64,000 nt of DNA. Source: Paludibacteraceae bacterium (GTDB lineage Bacteria > Bacteroidota > Bacteroidia > Bacteroidales > Paludibacteraceae). How positions within the stretch are numbered: the stretch's first letter is position 1; every line of letters starts with the position of its first letter. A program made the position numbers and the translations under genes. Below, piece by piece: positions 41,547 through 49,129 of this stretch. The notes beneath the pieces are model-generated. The model ran no database searches. It was not told the DNA's origin and saw nothing but the letters and a program-made list of their open reading frames with translations. The DNA lies in the NCBI GenBank assembly GCA_017630395.1, contig JAGBVI010000064.1, forward strand, positions 62,001 through 126,000, in the 5' to 3' direction.

Positions 41547-41756
41547 TTAGTCGTTTTCCTCTACAACTAATTCGTGCAAAAGCTCACAAAGCTCACCAAA
41601 TGCTTTCTGAAGCTCCCAGATATTTGCAGTTGTTTGACTTGTACCATATGCTCGCATAGGTCTACTATCATAATCTCTGTTATCACTTATTGCTCTATTT
41701 AACTTATCTCTTAGCTGCAAGAATTTTGAAGTTACTACCTTTGCATCTTTTAACAT
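41547..41756 (-). CDS. Small protein, unknown
   Basis: Sixty-nine residues, helical: MLKDAKVVTSKFLQLRDKLN, with a Arg/Ser/Tyr-rich loop (DNRDYDSRPMRAYGTSQTTA), then an acidic helix ending LHELVVEEND. Function not recognised. Confidence 0.7.
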   Translation of the reverse strand: MLKDAKVVTSKFLQLRDKLNRAISDNRDYDSRPMRAYGTSQTTANIWELQKAFGELCELLHELVVEEND

Positions 41757-41762
41757 ATCATT

Positions 41763-41786
41763 TACCTCTTAAAATTTTATTTTTAA
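41763..41786 (-). repeat. Intercistronic A/T palindrome (representative copy)
   Basis: Minus-strand TTAAAA-ATAAAA-TTTTAA-GAGGTA. The left arm follows and includes the stop codon of the gene at 41783-41968; the right arm leads into the ribosome binding site of the gene at 41547-41756. Confidence 0.85.
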
Positions 41787-41968
41787 ATGCTCTTTGGTGC
41801 TTCTGGTAGATGCATCCAATGAGTCACTTCTAATTTGTTTGTATAATATCCTGTACTCCAAAAATCCTCAGACATCCAATACCCAATGCATATATGTCCA
41901 TTTAGCAAACATACAAGATAGTTATCTTGCACCCAAGGTAATTCATCTTTTACGCTAATCCATTCCAT
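41783..41968 (-). CDS. DUF551 protein
   Basis: Sixty-one residues from ATG 41968 behind GAGGTTG. MEWISVKDELPWVQDNYLVC at the front and VTHWMHLPEAPKS at the back match DUF551 (WISVKDRLP, then VTHWMPLPEPP), a small phage and prophage family of unknown function. Confidence 0.9.
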   Translation of the reverse strand: MEWISVKDELPWVQDNYLVCLLNGHICIGYWMSEDFWSTGYYTNKLEVTHWMHLPEAPKSI

Positions 41969-41992
41969 AATCAACCTCTTAAAAGTTTGTTT

Positions 41993-42196
41993 TTATGCCA
42001 TCAAATCTTCTTTGATTGTAAATACAATACCACCACGATTTTTGTTGTTTGGGTCATCAACATCCACATTCATGCACACATCTTTAATGTCTAAAAATGC
42101 AATTACTGGTTTTTTGTAATCGCAAATTAGAAAATCCATTTGTGCGTTTGGTTTGAGATTGTCTTTTAATAATTTAATAAATTCATTTCTTGTCAT
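41993..42196 (-). CDS. Small protein, unknown
   Basis: Sixty-seven residues: MTRNEFIKLLKDNLKPNAQM, FLICDYKKPVIAFLDIKDVC, a compact alpha-beta protein. Similar short proteins occur in phages. Function not recognised. Confidence 0.7.
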   Translation of the reverse strand: MTRNEFIKLLKDNLKPNAQMDFLICDYKKPVIAFLDIKDVCMNVDVDDPNNKNRGGIVFTIKEDLMA

Positions 42197-42220
42197 AAAT
42201 CACCACTTAAAATTCGTATT

Positions 42221-42613
42221 TTATTTACCAATATCTACACTCGGCTGATAAACAACAGCTCCTTGTGGCACATAAACATACATCTCGTCAGCATTTACTG
42301 TATTACTATCTTTTACTTTGATATACGGTTCGCCATCAGTAAATGAGATATTAACATCGCCTTGAAAAGTATGCACATTGCCATTGCAGCAAACTGTCAC
42401 AACCTCGTAATTGTATGCAGGTGCTCTTGAATGAGTAGTATAATATATTGCATACACACCATCGCCCATATCGCACAATTTATATTCATATTCTGTGTAT
42501 TGATTAGTGTAATGAATCATGCCAACTATAGCAGCAACAATTAGTGATATTACAACCAATACAATTATTAGAGTTATAATTTCTTCTTTGTATTCTTTGT
42601 ATTCTTTCCACAT
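42221..42613 (-). CDS. Membrane protein, unknown
   Basis: One hundred thirty residues with one strong membrane helix near 14-34 (IITLIIVLVVISLIVAAIVG), preceded by an acidic cytoplasmic end. The rest is beta-rich and predicted outside (CNGNVHTFQGDVNISF). Function unknown. Confidence 0.75.
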   Translation of the reverse strand: MWKEYKEYKEEIITLIIVLVVISLIVAAIVGMIHYTNQYTEYEYKLCDMGDGVYAIYYTTHSRAPAYNYEVVTVCCNGNVHTFQGDVNISFTDGEPYIKVKDSNTVNADEMYVYVPQGAVVYQPSVDIGK

Positions 42614-42636
42614 ACTTACCTCATAAAATACGCTTT

Positions 42637-42924
42637 TTATTCAAAATATTTACACATGGTACAGCACCATTCATAACAATTCTTACACGCCAAATACTTT
42701 TCAATAGCTACATCTGAAAGATACTTTTCTACATTCTCATAAATATCTTGATGTTTATTTTTAGATTCGCCAGCTCTTGCAGTTCTGTAACAATAAACTT
42801 CACTACCAGAAACAATGCCATTTTCAATTGGGAATATCATAGTTTCAAATAAACCCATATTCTCTATGAATACTGTTGATAGTTGATATTCTTTTTCATT
42901 GTATTTGATAATATCTTTGACCAT
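42637..42924 (-). CDS. Small cysteine-containing protein
   Basis: Ninety-five residues. The C-terminal CKNCYEWCCTMCKYFE has five cysteines in fourteen residues. The N-terminal part is beta-rich (KEYQLSTVFIENMGLFETMI). Probably metal binding. Function unknown. Confidence 0.75.
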   Translation of the reverse strand: MVKDIIKYNEKEYQLSTVFIENMGLFETMIFPIENGIVSGSEVYCYRTARAGESKNKHQDIYENVEKYLSDVAIEKYLACKNCYEWCCTMCKYFE

Positions 42925-42947
42925 ATTAACCTCTTAAAATATGTTTT

Positions 42948-43136
42948 TTATGTTCCTAAAATTGCAAATACAAACATGTGTGTAATTCCATACAATACGG
43001 CAAAAAAACCTGTTATTGAAAAAATTTCTTCAAATATTGGATACTTCTCATGTAGAAACATTCCTAAGAAAAATCCAATAACATTTAAACCATAGACTAT
43101 TCTTGCAATTATCCCAAGTATATTAAGAAAAATCAT
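42948..43136 (-). CDS. Small membrane protein
   Basis: Sixty-two residues with two hydrophobic stretches: FLNILGIIARIVYGLNVIGF at the front and FFAVLYGITHMFVFAIL at the back. Likely a two-helix membrane protein. Could be holin-like, but nothing specific supports this. Confidence 0.65.
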   Translation of the reverse strand: MIFLNILGIIARIVYGLNVIGFFLGMFLHEKYPIFEEIFSITGFFAVLYGITHMFVFAILGT

Positions 43137-43145
43137 TTGGCATCC

Positions 43146-43466
43146 TCACTCCTTTAACTGCTTCTCCAACGCCTCAACCGCCATCCTTGCATAACTCGTC
43201 ACAGGCTCCTTGAAGATATCGTGACTAATGCCGTAATTATAATAATTAATTGCATTCTGGATAGTTATCTCTTTCTTGGCTTCTTCTCTGATATGTGGAT
43301 AAAAGCTACAATTAATTCTATCTCCATTACAATCACACGCATCTCTTTCTTGTGTGCCGTTACACACACCATATTCAACATCGTGTCCAATAGGCTGACC
43401 AGTAATAGGATGATATGTATAACTTATTCTTTTTGCTATATCATAACACTTGCATTTATTTTTCAT
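43146..43466 (-). CDS. Small cysteine-rich protein
   Basis: One hundred six residues from ATG 43466 behind AAGAGGTATAT; a frame to 43493 overlaps the neighbour and lacks a binding site. MKNKCKCYDIAKRI and CNGTQERDACDCNGDRINC supply eight cysteines. The C-terminal YARMAVEALEKQLKE is helical. Function unknown. Confidence 0.75.
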   Translation of the reverse strand: MKNKCKCYDIAKRISYTYHPITGQPIGHDVEYGVCNGTQERDACDCNGDRINCSFYPHIREEAKKEITIQNAINYYNYGISHDIFKEPVTSYARMAVEALEKQLKE

Positions 43467-43722
43467 ATATATACCTCTTAGCCTTTCTATCATTACGTCC
43501 GTGTACTTCTATAAATTTAACAACTTCTTCTTCTGTATAAATACCGATATCAATTAAATCTTGTACTTCATCAGGAAGTTTGAACATTGAAATATCAAAC
43601 TCCCCATATCCAATTGGTGTCCACAACTCAGAATGATTACAATCAGAACTATGCGGATGCAAGCAGGTGCCAAACATAAAATATTTACAATCAGAACATT
43701 CCTGCTTATCAGTATTCTTCAT
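43456..43722 (-). CDS. Small cysteine protein sharing a domain with the SSB-like protein
   Basis: Eighty-eight residues. CSDCKYFMFGTCLHPHSSDC in the first 30 residues is a metal-site candidate. The second half, LPDEVQDLIDIGIYTEEEVV, matches residues near 300-320 of the SSB-like protein (LPQDIRDLVDMGVYTEEEAC). It overlaps the next gene by 11 bases. The ribosome binding site is a run of eight G. Confidence 0.75.
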   Translation of the reverse strand: MKNTDKQECSDCKYFMFGTCLHPHSSDCNHSELWTPIGYGEFDISMFKLPDEVQDLIDIGIYTEEEVVKFIEVHGRNDRKAKRYIYEK

Positions 43723-43730
43723 CGCTTAAA

Positions 43731-43738
43731 CCCCCCCC
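43731..43738 (-). promoter_or_regulatory. G8 homopolymer used as ribosome binding site
   Basis: Eight consecutive G on the minus strand, 8 bases before ATG 43722, in the place where other local genes have AAGAGGTAA. Length changes by slippage would alter the spacing to the start codon. Confidence 0.7.
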
Positions 43739-43742
43739 TATT

Positions 43743-43871
43743 TTATTCTCTTTTCGAATTCTTAAACTCATTTATAGTCTTTTCTAATCTATTTATATAA
43801 TGAAGTAATATTCTATCAATCCCTATCAATCCTAACAGTATTAAGAATAAGATTGCTGCTATTGTCAGCAT
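43743..43871 (-). CDS. Very small membrane protein
   Basis: Forty-two residues: MLTIAAILFLILLGLIGIDR is one membrane helix, followed by a basic and helical cytoplasmic tail. It starts by overlapping the stop of the previous gene (ATGCTGA). Too short for most gene finders. Function unknown. Confidence 0.65.
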   Translation of the reverse strand: MLTIAAILFLILLGLIGIDRILLHYINRLEKTINEFKNSKRE

Positions 43872-44155
43872 CGTTCTTCCTCATCTCTACTTTCAAGCCA
43901 CATCTTAATTACTTGCTTCTCATCAGGTATATCACCCATATCTAAAAAGAATCTGCAATTACCATTTAATTCACAATAAGCATGTTCACATTCTTTTTCA
44001 AATGCTTCTACATAAGCCGTTTCTGACTCACACTTTTTGCAATAATTTTCATCCCACCATTTCCACCAAGGAGCATAATCAAATGAACAATGTTCACTGA
44101 GCCAATTGACAAATTCATCAATGTTCTTATTTTTAATATTTTCAAATACTGTCAT
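43865..44155 (-). CDS. Unknown protein
   Basis: Ninety-six residues from ATG 44155: MTVFENIKNKNIDEFVNWLS then WWKWWDENYCKKCESETAYV, ending in a cysteine-and-acid-rich tail. The phrase NIDEFVNWL is common in small phage proteins near zinc sites. Function unknown. Confidence 0.7.
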   Translation of the reverse strand: MTVFENIKNKNIDEFVNWLSEHCSFDYAPWWKWWDENYCKKCESETAYVEAFEKECEHAYCELNGNCRFFLDMGDIPDEKQVIKMWLESRDEEERC

Positions 44156-44166
44156 AACCAACTTCC

Positions 44167-44358
44167 TTAACCTTTCTTAACTCTAATCAGAAAATCATCT
44201 GCATCAAAATGATTCTCTCTGCAAGAATACCAATCATATCCATCTTCAACTTCAATATCCTTAACATTCTCCATATTGTCATCACAAACGATATTCATTA
44301 CAGGACTAACTTTATAAACTTCTTTCTTATTCTTGAGCCAAACCGCTTCAAGCATCAT
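44167..44358 (-). CDS. Small protein, unknown
   Basis: Sixty-three residues beginning MMLEAVWLKNKKEVYKVSPV with a tail DADDFLIRVKKG. Starts behind AAGAGGAGGAAATA, a strong ribosome binding site. Function not recognised. Confidence 0.7.
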   Translation of the reverse strand: MMLEAVWLKNKKEVYKVSPVMNIVCDDNMENVKDIEVEDGYDWYSCRENHFDADDFLIRVKKG

Positions 44359-44387
44359 AACTATTTCCTCCTCTTAAAATAAACTTT

Positions 44388-44705
44388 TTAAGTGTTGCCT
44401 GTTTCATAGTCCCATCGCATCTTTGCAACAAAACAAATAGGTTCATCATTTTCTTCGAAATAAGGTCTTAGAAAATTTTTCTGATATTCAGTTAAAAACC
44501 TATCCCAAAAAATATTCTGTTCCTTTACACCAATCAATGACCTTGTAATTTGTACCCAACCGTGCTCCAACAAAATTTCATCAGCGTGATATTTCGTCCT
44601 ACTGACAAGTCCAAGGTCATTGACAATTTCTTCTGCTTCCGCTATGTGGTCAAATACCGCACACGGATAAAAATCTCCTGCCGTGTCTAACCATCCAGTT
44701 TGCAT
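44388..44705 (-). CDS. Unknown protein, paralogue of 44717-45199
   Basis: One hundred five residues. GWLDTAGDFYPCAVFDHIAE, LLEHGWVQITRSLIGVKEQN and FLTEYQKNFLRPYF align with WISPEGKYYYGEAHAVEAEY, LEDLGWVRATTSLMWDVRFD and RLTQRQYDALWDWC in the neighbouring gene. Function unknown. Confidence 0.75.
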   Translation of the reverse strand: MQTGWLDTAGDFYPCAVFDHIAEAEEIVNDLGLVSRTKYHADEILLEHGWVQITRSLIGVKEQNIFWDRFLTEYQKNFLRPYFEENDEPICFVAKMRWDYETGNT

Positions 44706-44716
44706 TTAATCACCTC

Positions 44717-45199
44717 TTAAATTACTTCTGTTCCTTTCGGGAATTTTCTCTTATGACATTCACACCAATCCCATAAAGCATCATACTGTCTCTGAGTAAG
44801 CCTCTTGTCTTTCCAATTATCAAATCTAACATCCCACATTAAGCTTGTAGTTGCTCTTACCCAACCCAAGTCTTCAAGATAGTCTTCAGCATAATCCATA
44901 TCTAAATCTAACCCATAGATAACATCACAAATATATTCGGCTTCTACAGCGTGTGCCTCACCATAATAATACTTTCCTTCAGGCGAAATCCAGACATCTC
45001 GTTCCCATTTGTCAGTTTCAAGAGGGCAGAAATGCTTTGCAAGATAGAGTTCGTGCCAACTATCATATTCATAACATTCAACATTACCAAGAGAATTTTC
45101 GTTAACATTATTCCAACCACCATAATAATTATAGGCAACCATATTCTCTCTATCCCATTTCCACCATTCGTCTGGTCGCAAGTGATTTATAAAAAACAT
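44717..45199 (-). CDS. Unknown protein, paralogue of 44388-44705
   Basis: One hundred sixty residues. The first 75 form a Trp- and Tyr-rich extension (MFFINHLRPDEWWKWDRENM) not shared with its paralogue; the rest is homologous. Tandem duplication of this family is clear. Function unknown. Confidence 0.75.
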   Translation of the reverse strand: MFFINHLRPDEWWKWDRENMVAYNYYGGWNNVNENSLGNVECYEYDSWHELYLAKHFCPLETDKWERDVWISPEGKYYYGEAHAVEAEYICDVIYGLDLDMDYAEDYLEDLGWVRATTSLMWDVRFDNWKDKRLTQRQYDALWDWCECHKRKFPKGTEVI

Positions 45200-45206
45200 A
45201 TACCTT

Positions 45207-45230
45207 TACCTCTTAAAATATTCTTTTTAA
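45207..45230 (-). repeat. Intercistronic A/T palindrome (representative copy)
   Basis: Minus-strand TTAAAA-AGAATA-TTTTAA-GAGGTA. It contains the stop of the small membrane protein gene at 45227-45391 and leads into the ribosome binding site of the gene at 44717-45199. Confidence 0.85.
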
Positions 45231-45391
45231 TTGCTCAAAATCAAATTAGCAATATCCATTCCAATACATATACTCCACATAGCAGAAGCAAACACATAAC
45301 AACTTTCTGTGACAATATTTGTATTAATAACAGCACACACTCCAAAAAAAATTGCGGCTACAATATGCAATACAAGTAAAGCAATCTTCAT
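45227..45391 (-). CDS. Small membrane protein
   Basis: Fifty-four residues, hydrophobic: MKIALLVLHIVAAIFFGVCA and YVFASAMWSICIGMDIANLI, so two membrane helices. It starts behind a weak AAAGGAATAATAAG and was too short for a standard gene list. Function unknown. Confidence 0.65.
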   Translation of the reverse strand: MKIALLVLHIVAAIFFGVCAVINTNIVTESCYVFASAMWSICIGMDIANLILSN

Positions 45392-45428
45392 TTCTTATTA
45401 TTCCTTTCATCCATTTAAAATCTCGATT

Positions 45429-45935
45429 TTAATATTCTTCGTAGGCAATAACGCCAAATACAAAAGCTCCAATCCACATAAGCCAAATTAACATCATAGC
45501 CCAAAACCAAAAACAATGAGTGGGATAAAATGAAATCATAGGCGGATGTGTAACCGAACCTTCGGAATCAAGAAGTGTTTCTCTCAGCTTCATAAGAGCG
45601 TTGCTTTCTTCTAATTCGGTAAGTTCTTCCTTGGCGTTAAGCTCCTGCAACTGAGTCTGTGCCGACTTCAAGTTATCGTACCACAAACTTATATCCTTTG
45701 TAGGCTTATATACAAGAATCTTAGTATTACCCTTAGTTAAATTATTTGTTTCAAGATATTCAATTCCAGAAGTTAGATGCTTCTCAGCAAGTTCAACACT
45801 ATTGGCATCGGCAGCCATTTCAAAATAACTAATACAATCTGCATCCATTTGGATGCTCTTTACGATTGCCACTCCATAAACAATGAGTGGGATAATAATA
45901 CAAATAACACACAAAAATACAAAAAATGCCTTCAT
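45429..45935 (-). CDS. Two-helix membrane protein with coiled coil
   Basis: One hundred sixty-eight residues. Membrane helices lie at the N-terminus (AFFVFLCVICIIIPLIVYGV) and the C-terminus (FWFWAMMLIWLMWIGAFVFG). The middle is a coiled coil (LQELNAKEELTELEESNALM). The topology puts the coil on one side of the membrane. Function unknown. Confidence 0.75.
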   Translation of the reverse strand: MKAFFVFLCVICIIIPLIVYGVAIVKSIQMDADCISYFEMAADANSVELAEKHLTSGIEYLETNNLTKGNTKILVYKPTKDISLWYDNLKSAQTQLQELNAKEELTELEESNALMKLRETLLDSEGSVTHPPMISFYPTHCFWFWAMMLIWLMWIGAFVFGVIAYEEY

Positions 45936-46041
45936 AATAATCTCCTTAATTTTTAGTTTTTGATTTATTTCTTGGTATAATTATACTCCTAAAATATGTA
46001 CACCACTTGAATAAATTGTAAACTGTCTGTAAACGCTTACA

Positions 46042-46626
46042 TTATTTTGTTCTATATTTTCTTTTAAATTCATCAATAGCATAATGAACGCCGCTCGTCA
46101 CATATCCTTTTATTCCTCGTTCATCTTTGATTTCAATACACTGACTGTTAATAAATTTATCAAGTTTCTCTAAAACCTCTTGAACGGCTTCGCTTTTTCG
46201 TTTTTCTATTACATCGTTCCAACAATCACCACTCGGTCTGCGCTGAAATGCATGTTGCATAAGTATATACTCGTTGTCCTTTTTTAACCTATCACATTCT
46301 GATTGCAATCTTTCAATCTCACTCTCTGCTTCTGAAAGCATAACGGCAAGATGTTCTTTGCTATCATTCAAATCTTCAATATATACTTCAAGTTCTTCAA
46401 CTTTACTGCTTGGTACAATGTTATCCTCAAGCATCCCTACAACATCATTGTAGAAACTCAGTTCTCTGGCACAATCATACAAGAATTGCATTCGTTCAGA
46501 CGTATACGGTTCATCGGATTTAATTTGCCTTTTAAGTCGGTCATATCTCTTCTGAGCCAATTTTCGCTGGTCTACAAAGAATCCAAGTCGCTCGTCTTCA
46601 TATGAAATTTTTTTAATCTCTACCAT
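46042..46626 (-). CDS. Coiled-coil protein
   Basis: One hundred ninety-four residues. Coiled coil in the middle (HLAVMLSEAESEIERLQSEC, LKKDNEYIL), with basic N- and C-terminal parts (QKRYDRLKRQIKSDEPYTSE; DEFKRKYRTK). Might be a structural or scaffolding protein; there is no direct evidence. Gap 45936-46041 upstream holds no gene. Confidence 0.7.
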   Translation of the reverse strand: MVEIKKISYEDERLGFFVDQRKLAQKRYDRLKRQIKSDEPYTSERMQFLYDCARELSFYNDVVGMLEDNIVPSSKVEELEVYIEDLNDSKEHLAVMLSEAESEIERLQSECDRLKKDNEYILMQHAFQRRPSGDCWNDVIEKRKSEAVQEVLEKLDKFINSQCIEIKDERGIKGYVTSGVHYAIDEFKRKYRTK

Positions 46627-46627
46627 T

Positions 46628-46930
46628 TTACCAACCCCTTACACACATTCCATACTTTTTAAGGATAAGGTTAATAAAGTAAGAAGGAATCTCAAATTTA
46701 TTCTTAAACACCTCATTCTCCACACACTGTCCATTAGAAAGATGCATAGCATTAGATTGCATTTCATTTAATTCACTCATAAGCCCTTGATTATACCCAA
46801 AGGAATTAATAATTACATCGGCAAGTCTAATAATTTCTTCCTTGCTGCTTCTATAAATAATACAATCTTGATACTGCTCATCAGCTTTAAGAAACTGTAA
46901 TCCGTAACCATTCTTTGCACTGTATATCAT
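46628..46930 (-). CDS. Unknown protein
   Basis: One hundred residues: MIYSAKNGYGLQFLKADEQY, then ADVIINSFGYNQGLMSELNE. It lies one base before the coiled-coil gene, suggesting co-translation. Function not recognised. Confidence 0.7.
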   Translation of the reverse strand: MIYSAKNGYGLQFLKADEQYQDCIIYRSSKEEIIRLADVIINSFGYNQGLMSELNEMQSNAMHLSNGQCVENEVFKNKFEIPSYFINLILKKYGMCVRGW

Positions 46931-46932
46931 AA

Positions 46933-47154
46933 TTAGTTCTCCTTATTGATTGTCTTGGAACTCATATCAACCGAATCATATTGTTTTATATAAATATGGT
47001 AGTTCTTATAACCACATAAAGCACTTACAATATCACCACAGAGAATTGCATTTTCTCTATCCCCAGCATCATGCTTTTCTTTTTGAATTTCATACATAAA
47101 TTTAATCATTGCATCAAATTTTTCAATTTCTTTTGTCATCTGTTTATATGTCAT
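46933..47154 (-). CDS. Small protein, unknown
   Basis: Seventy-three residues, helical: MTYKQMTKEIEKFDAMIKFM then DIVSALCGYKNYHIYIKQYD. Starts behind TATGAGGTAAATATAT. Function not recognised. Confidence 0.7.
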   Translation of the reverse strand: MTYKQMTKEIEKFDAMIKFMYEIQKEKHDAGDRENAILCGDIVSALCGYKNYHIYIKQYDSVDMSSKTINKEN

Positions 47155-47183
47155 ATATATATTTACCTCATAAAAATTTGATT

Positions 47184-47639
47184 TTAATTGTTTAATAGTT
47201 CAGGGTTATCATAGATATTTCCAATCACTTCACTAAACACTTCACCATAAGCACTCTCTACTTGAATTTCCGCAAGCTCAATGGTATTAATCAAATGATT
47301 GACTTCATAAATAGGAGTGCCTATATCAGTTAATTCCCAAGTGAGAGTTTCGTCATTCCAGTGGACATACATAAGTCTTTTGTTTATACCAAATGAAACA
47401 ATATCGCCCTCGAAAATTCTCTTGCCATTCTTATCGGTCAACCCTGTGCACTGTCCTACGGTTTCGGGGATAACAAGATGTGTATGATGTTTTATAATTT
47501 CATATACAGGCAATGTACTGGCAGATAGAAAAGGTTCAGCAATAAAAACATATCCACTATCCGTATCAAGTGGTATAACTCCGCCATAAACCCAATCTTT
47601 CTTGTTTGCTCTCTTTCCTCTAAACAAAATTTCTCTCAT
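47184..47639 (-). CDS. YopX-family protein
   Basis: One hundred fifty-one residues with the full family pattern: MREILFRGKRANKKDWVYGG, CTGLTDKNGKRIFEGDIVSF and the terminal VIGNIYDNPELL. This is a phage family (YopX of SPbeta) whose function is unknown. Second copy: 26450-26818. Confidence 0.92.
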   Translation of the reverse strand: MREILFRGKRANKKDWVYGGVIPLDTDSGYVFIAEPFLSASTLPVYEIIKHHTHLVIPETVGQCTGLTDKNGKRIFEGDIVSFGINKRLMYVHWNDETLTWELTDIGTPIYEVNHLINTIELAEIQVESAYGEVFSEVIGNIYDNPELLNN

Positions 47640-47643
47640 ACAT

Positions 47644-47856
47644 CTATCCTCTTTTAATCTGGTGTTTTATCTCATAGTCTTTTACTTCATCATTATTTTC
47701 AGAGTGCCATATTTCCTTGAATGACTGTGCAAATCTCACTTGCTCAATACAAGAGGTTTGACATTCTTCACAGTTCCAATAGTTATCATAATTGCCTTTA
47801 AAGTTAGTATCTCTATCATCAAGATACATTTTTGCCCCACATTCTCTACAAATCAT
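47644..47856 (-). CDS. Small zinc-ribbon protein
   Basis: Seventy residues: MICRECGAKMYLDDRDTN then YWNCEECQTSCIEQV, a compact zinc ribbon, followed by a helical tail. It overlaps the start of the upstream gene stop by one codon (ATGA type). Function unknown. Confidence 0.75.
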   Translation of the reverse strand: MICRECGAKMYLDDRDTNFKGNYDNYWNCEECQTSCIEQVRFAQSFKEIWHSENNDEVKDYEIKHQIKRG

Positions 47857-48077
47857 TTGTCTTCCCTCTTACATTCACTTGTTATCGGTTCATAATAATC
47901 ACAGTTTAAACAACGACCATCACAGTCAATAAATTTTTTCTCTTTAAATTTTTCACAAGCGGGAGTATCTTCATAACAAAGAAATCCAAACGGATAACCT
48001 TCGTGATGTTCGGTACAACATAAATTCCAATCACCACAGCCTATGAAATGAACACAATCTTTACAAGTCTCATTCAT
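47853..48077 (-). CDS. Small cysteine-rich protein
   Basis: Seventy-four residues with ten or more cysteines: CKDCVHFIGCGDWNLCC, CEKFKEKKFIDCDGRCLNCD. The layout suggests two metal sites. Overlaps both neighbours by four bases, so translation is coupled. Function unknown. Confidence 0.75.
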   Translation of the reverse strand: MNETCKDCVHFIGCGDWNLCCTEHHEGYPFGFLCYEDTPACEKFKEKKFIDCDGRCLNCDYYEPITSECKREDK

Positions 48078-48430
48078 TCTTCAACCTCAACTTCTTCAAT
48101 TTCAAAAGTAGGTTCATCCCAAGATACTTCCCAATTCTCACAATCTATACCATAGTCATCCTCTATTAATTCTACTTCGTCGCAGTAATCAGAGAATTCA
48201 TCGACAACGGTGTTGAAGAGATTTTCTAAACTAGCAAAGTTATCTTTTGCAATGTCTTTTAGAAACAGACAATTTTGACATCTCTCACTTTTCTCTCTTC
48301 GTTTCTTTTCTTCTGCTTCTGCCTTAGCTTTTTCTTCTTCTGCTCTTTCTTTTCTTAGATAAGAGCCTATGATATGGTCGTAAGTGTCTTCGTATTCACC
48401 GCCATATTCGTGCAACTGATAAATTACCAT
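48074..48430 (-). CDS. Acidic protein with charged coil
   Basis: One hundred eighteen residues. RKERAEEEKAKAEAEEKKRR is a charged single helix or coil; CQNC follows, then a very acidic tail (EVELIEDDYGIDCENWEV, FEIEEVEVEE). Function unknown. Confidence 0.7.
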   Translation of the reverse strand: MVIYQLHEYGGEYEDTYDHIIGSYLRKERAEEEKAKAEAEEKKRREKSERCQNCLFLKDIAKDNFASLENLFNTVVDEFSDYCDEVELIEDDYGIDCENWEVSWDEPTFEIEEVEVEE

Positions 48431-48438
48431 TATACATT

Positions 48439-48463
48439 TACCTCTTAAAAAATTTGATTTTAA
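48439..48463 (-). repeat. Intercistronic A/T palindrome (representative copy)
   Basis: Minus-strand TTAAAATCAAATTTTTTAA followed by GAGGTA, between the genes at 48465-48806 and 48074-48430. Confidence 0.8.
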
Positions 48464-48464
48464 T

Positions 48465-48806
48465 TTATATTTCTTTTTTCATTCGTTCATATTTCTCGAC
48501 ATTACTTTTGTATTCACTCGGTGGGACAGCGTAAGCATATAAGTCCACCATCTTTACACCATATTTTTCAAAGTGCGACTGTCTCTGAATGTAGAATGGT
48601 ATCCAACTGTTTCTTATGGTTTCTATGTCATAAGCATAATCAAGATATTTCCCACCACCGCAGTACCAAGTTTCGATATATAACCCTTCCATTCCGCTGT
48701 TTCGGAATTGATAGTAACCAATGGGGATGGGTGATAAATTGTTTTGCTTGATTTCTTTCATGGTGATAAGATTACCATTTCGGTTATCTACATAGTATTG
48801 TTTCAC
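48465..48806 (-). CDS. Unknown protein, GTG start
   Basis: One hundred thirteen residues from GTG 48806 behind AAGGCGGTGCGAA. Beta-rich and aromatic: NNLSPIPIGYYQFRNSGMEG, GLYIETWYCGGGKYLDYAYD. Function not recognised. Confidence 0.65.
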   Translation of the reverse strand: MKQYYVDNRNGNLITMKEIKQNNLSPIPIGYYQFRNSGMEGLYIETWYCGGGKYLDYAYDIETIRNSWIPFYIQRQSHFEKYGVKMVDLYAYAVPPSEYKSNVEKYERMKKEI

Positions 48807-48857
48807 TTCGCACCGCCTTTTAATAAATTTCTCTTATAACTTAAAATCCTTCTTTTA

Positions 48858-49109
48858 TTATTCAATATAATCTGCCATTTCTTTAAACATTTCTGATAAC
48901 TCCAAGCATTGTTTCTTGTTTAATACTTTACCAAACCATTCATCACAGCATTCTTCTATATAGAATTCATTATTAGGAGAATAGTAAATGCAGAATATTC
49001 TTTCAGATGCAAAATCTTGAAGCAATTCTTTGTGTTTGTATAAAGCTGGATGTTTAATATATTCAGTTACATTTTCACCAGAATTAAGTCTAAATTCAAA
49101 ATCATCCAT
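48858..49109 (-). CDS. Small protein, paralogue of 10461-10691
   Basis: Eighty-three residues. FYIEECCDEWFGKVLNKKQC then LELSEMFKEMADYI aligns with the protein at 10461-10691 (FYITECCDEWF). The conserved pair of cysteines and DEWF point to a defined family with two copies 38 kb apart. Function unknown. Confidence 0.75.
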   Translation of the reverse strand: MDDFEFRLNSGENVTEYIKHPALYKHKELLQDFASERIFCIYYSPNNEFYIEECCDEWFGKVLNKKQCLELSEMFKEMADYIE

Positions 49110-49129
49110 ATCAAACGCCTAAACCTTTC

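Noticed and set aside
45936..46041. Promoter upstream of the gene at 45429-45935
   Set aside because: A TATAAT box is present at 45980-45985 but there is no -35 match at 16-18 bases.
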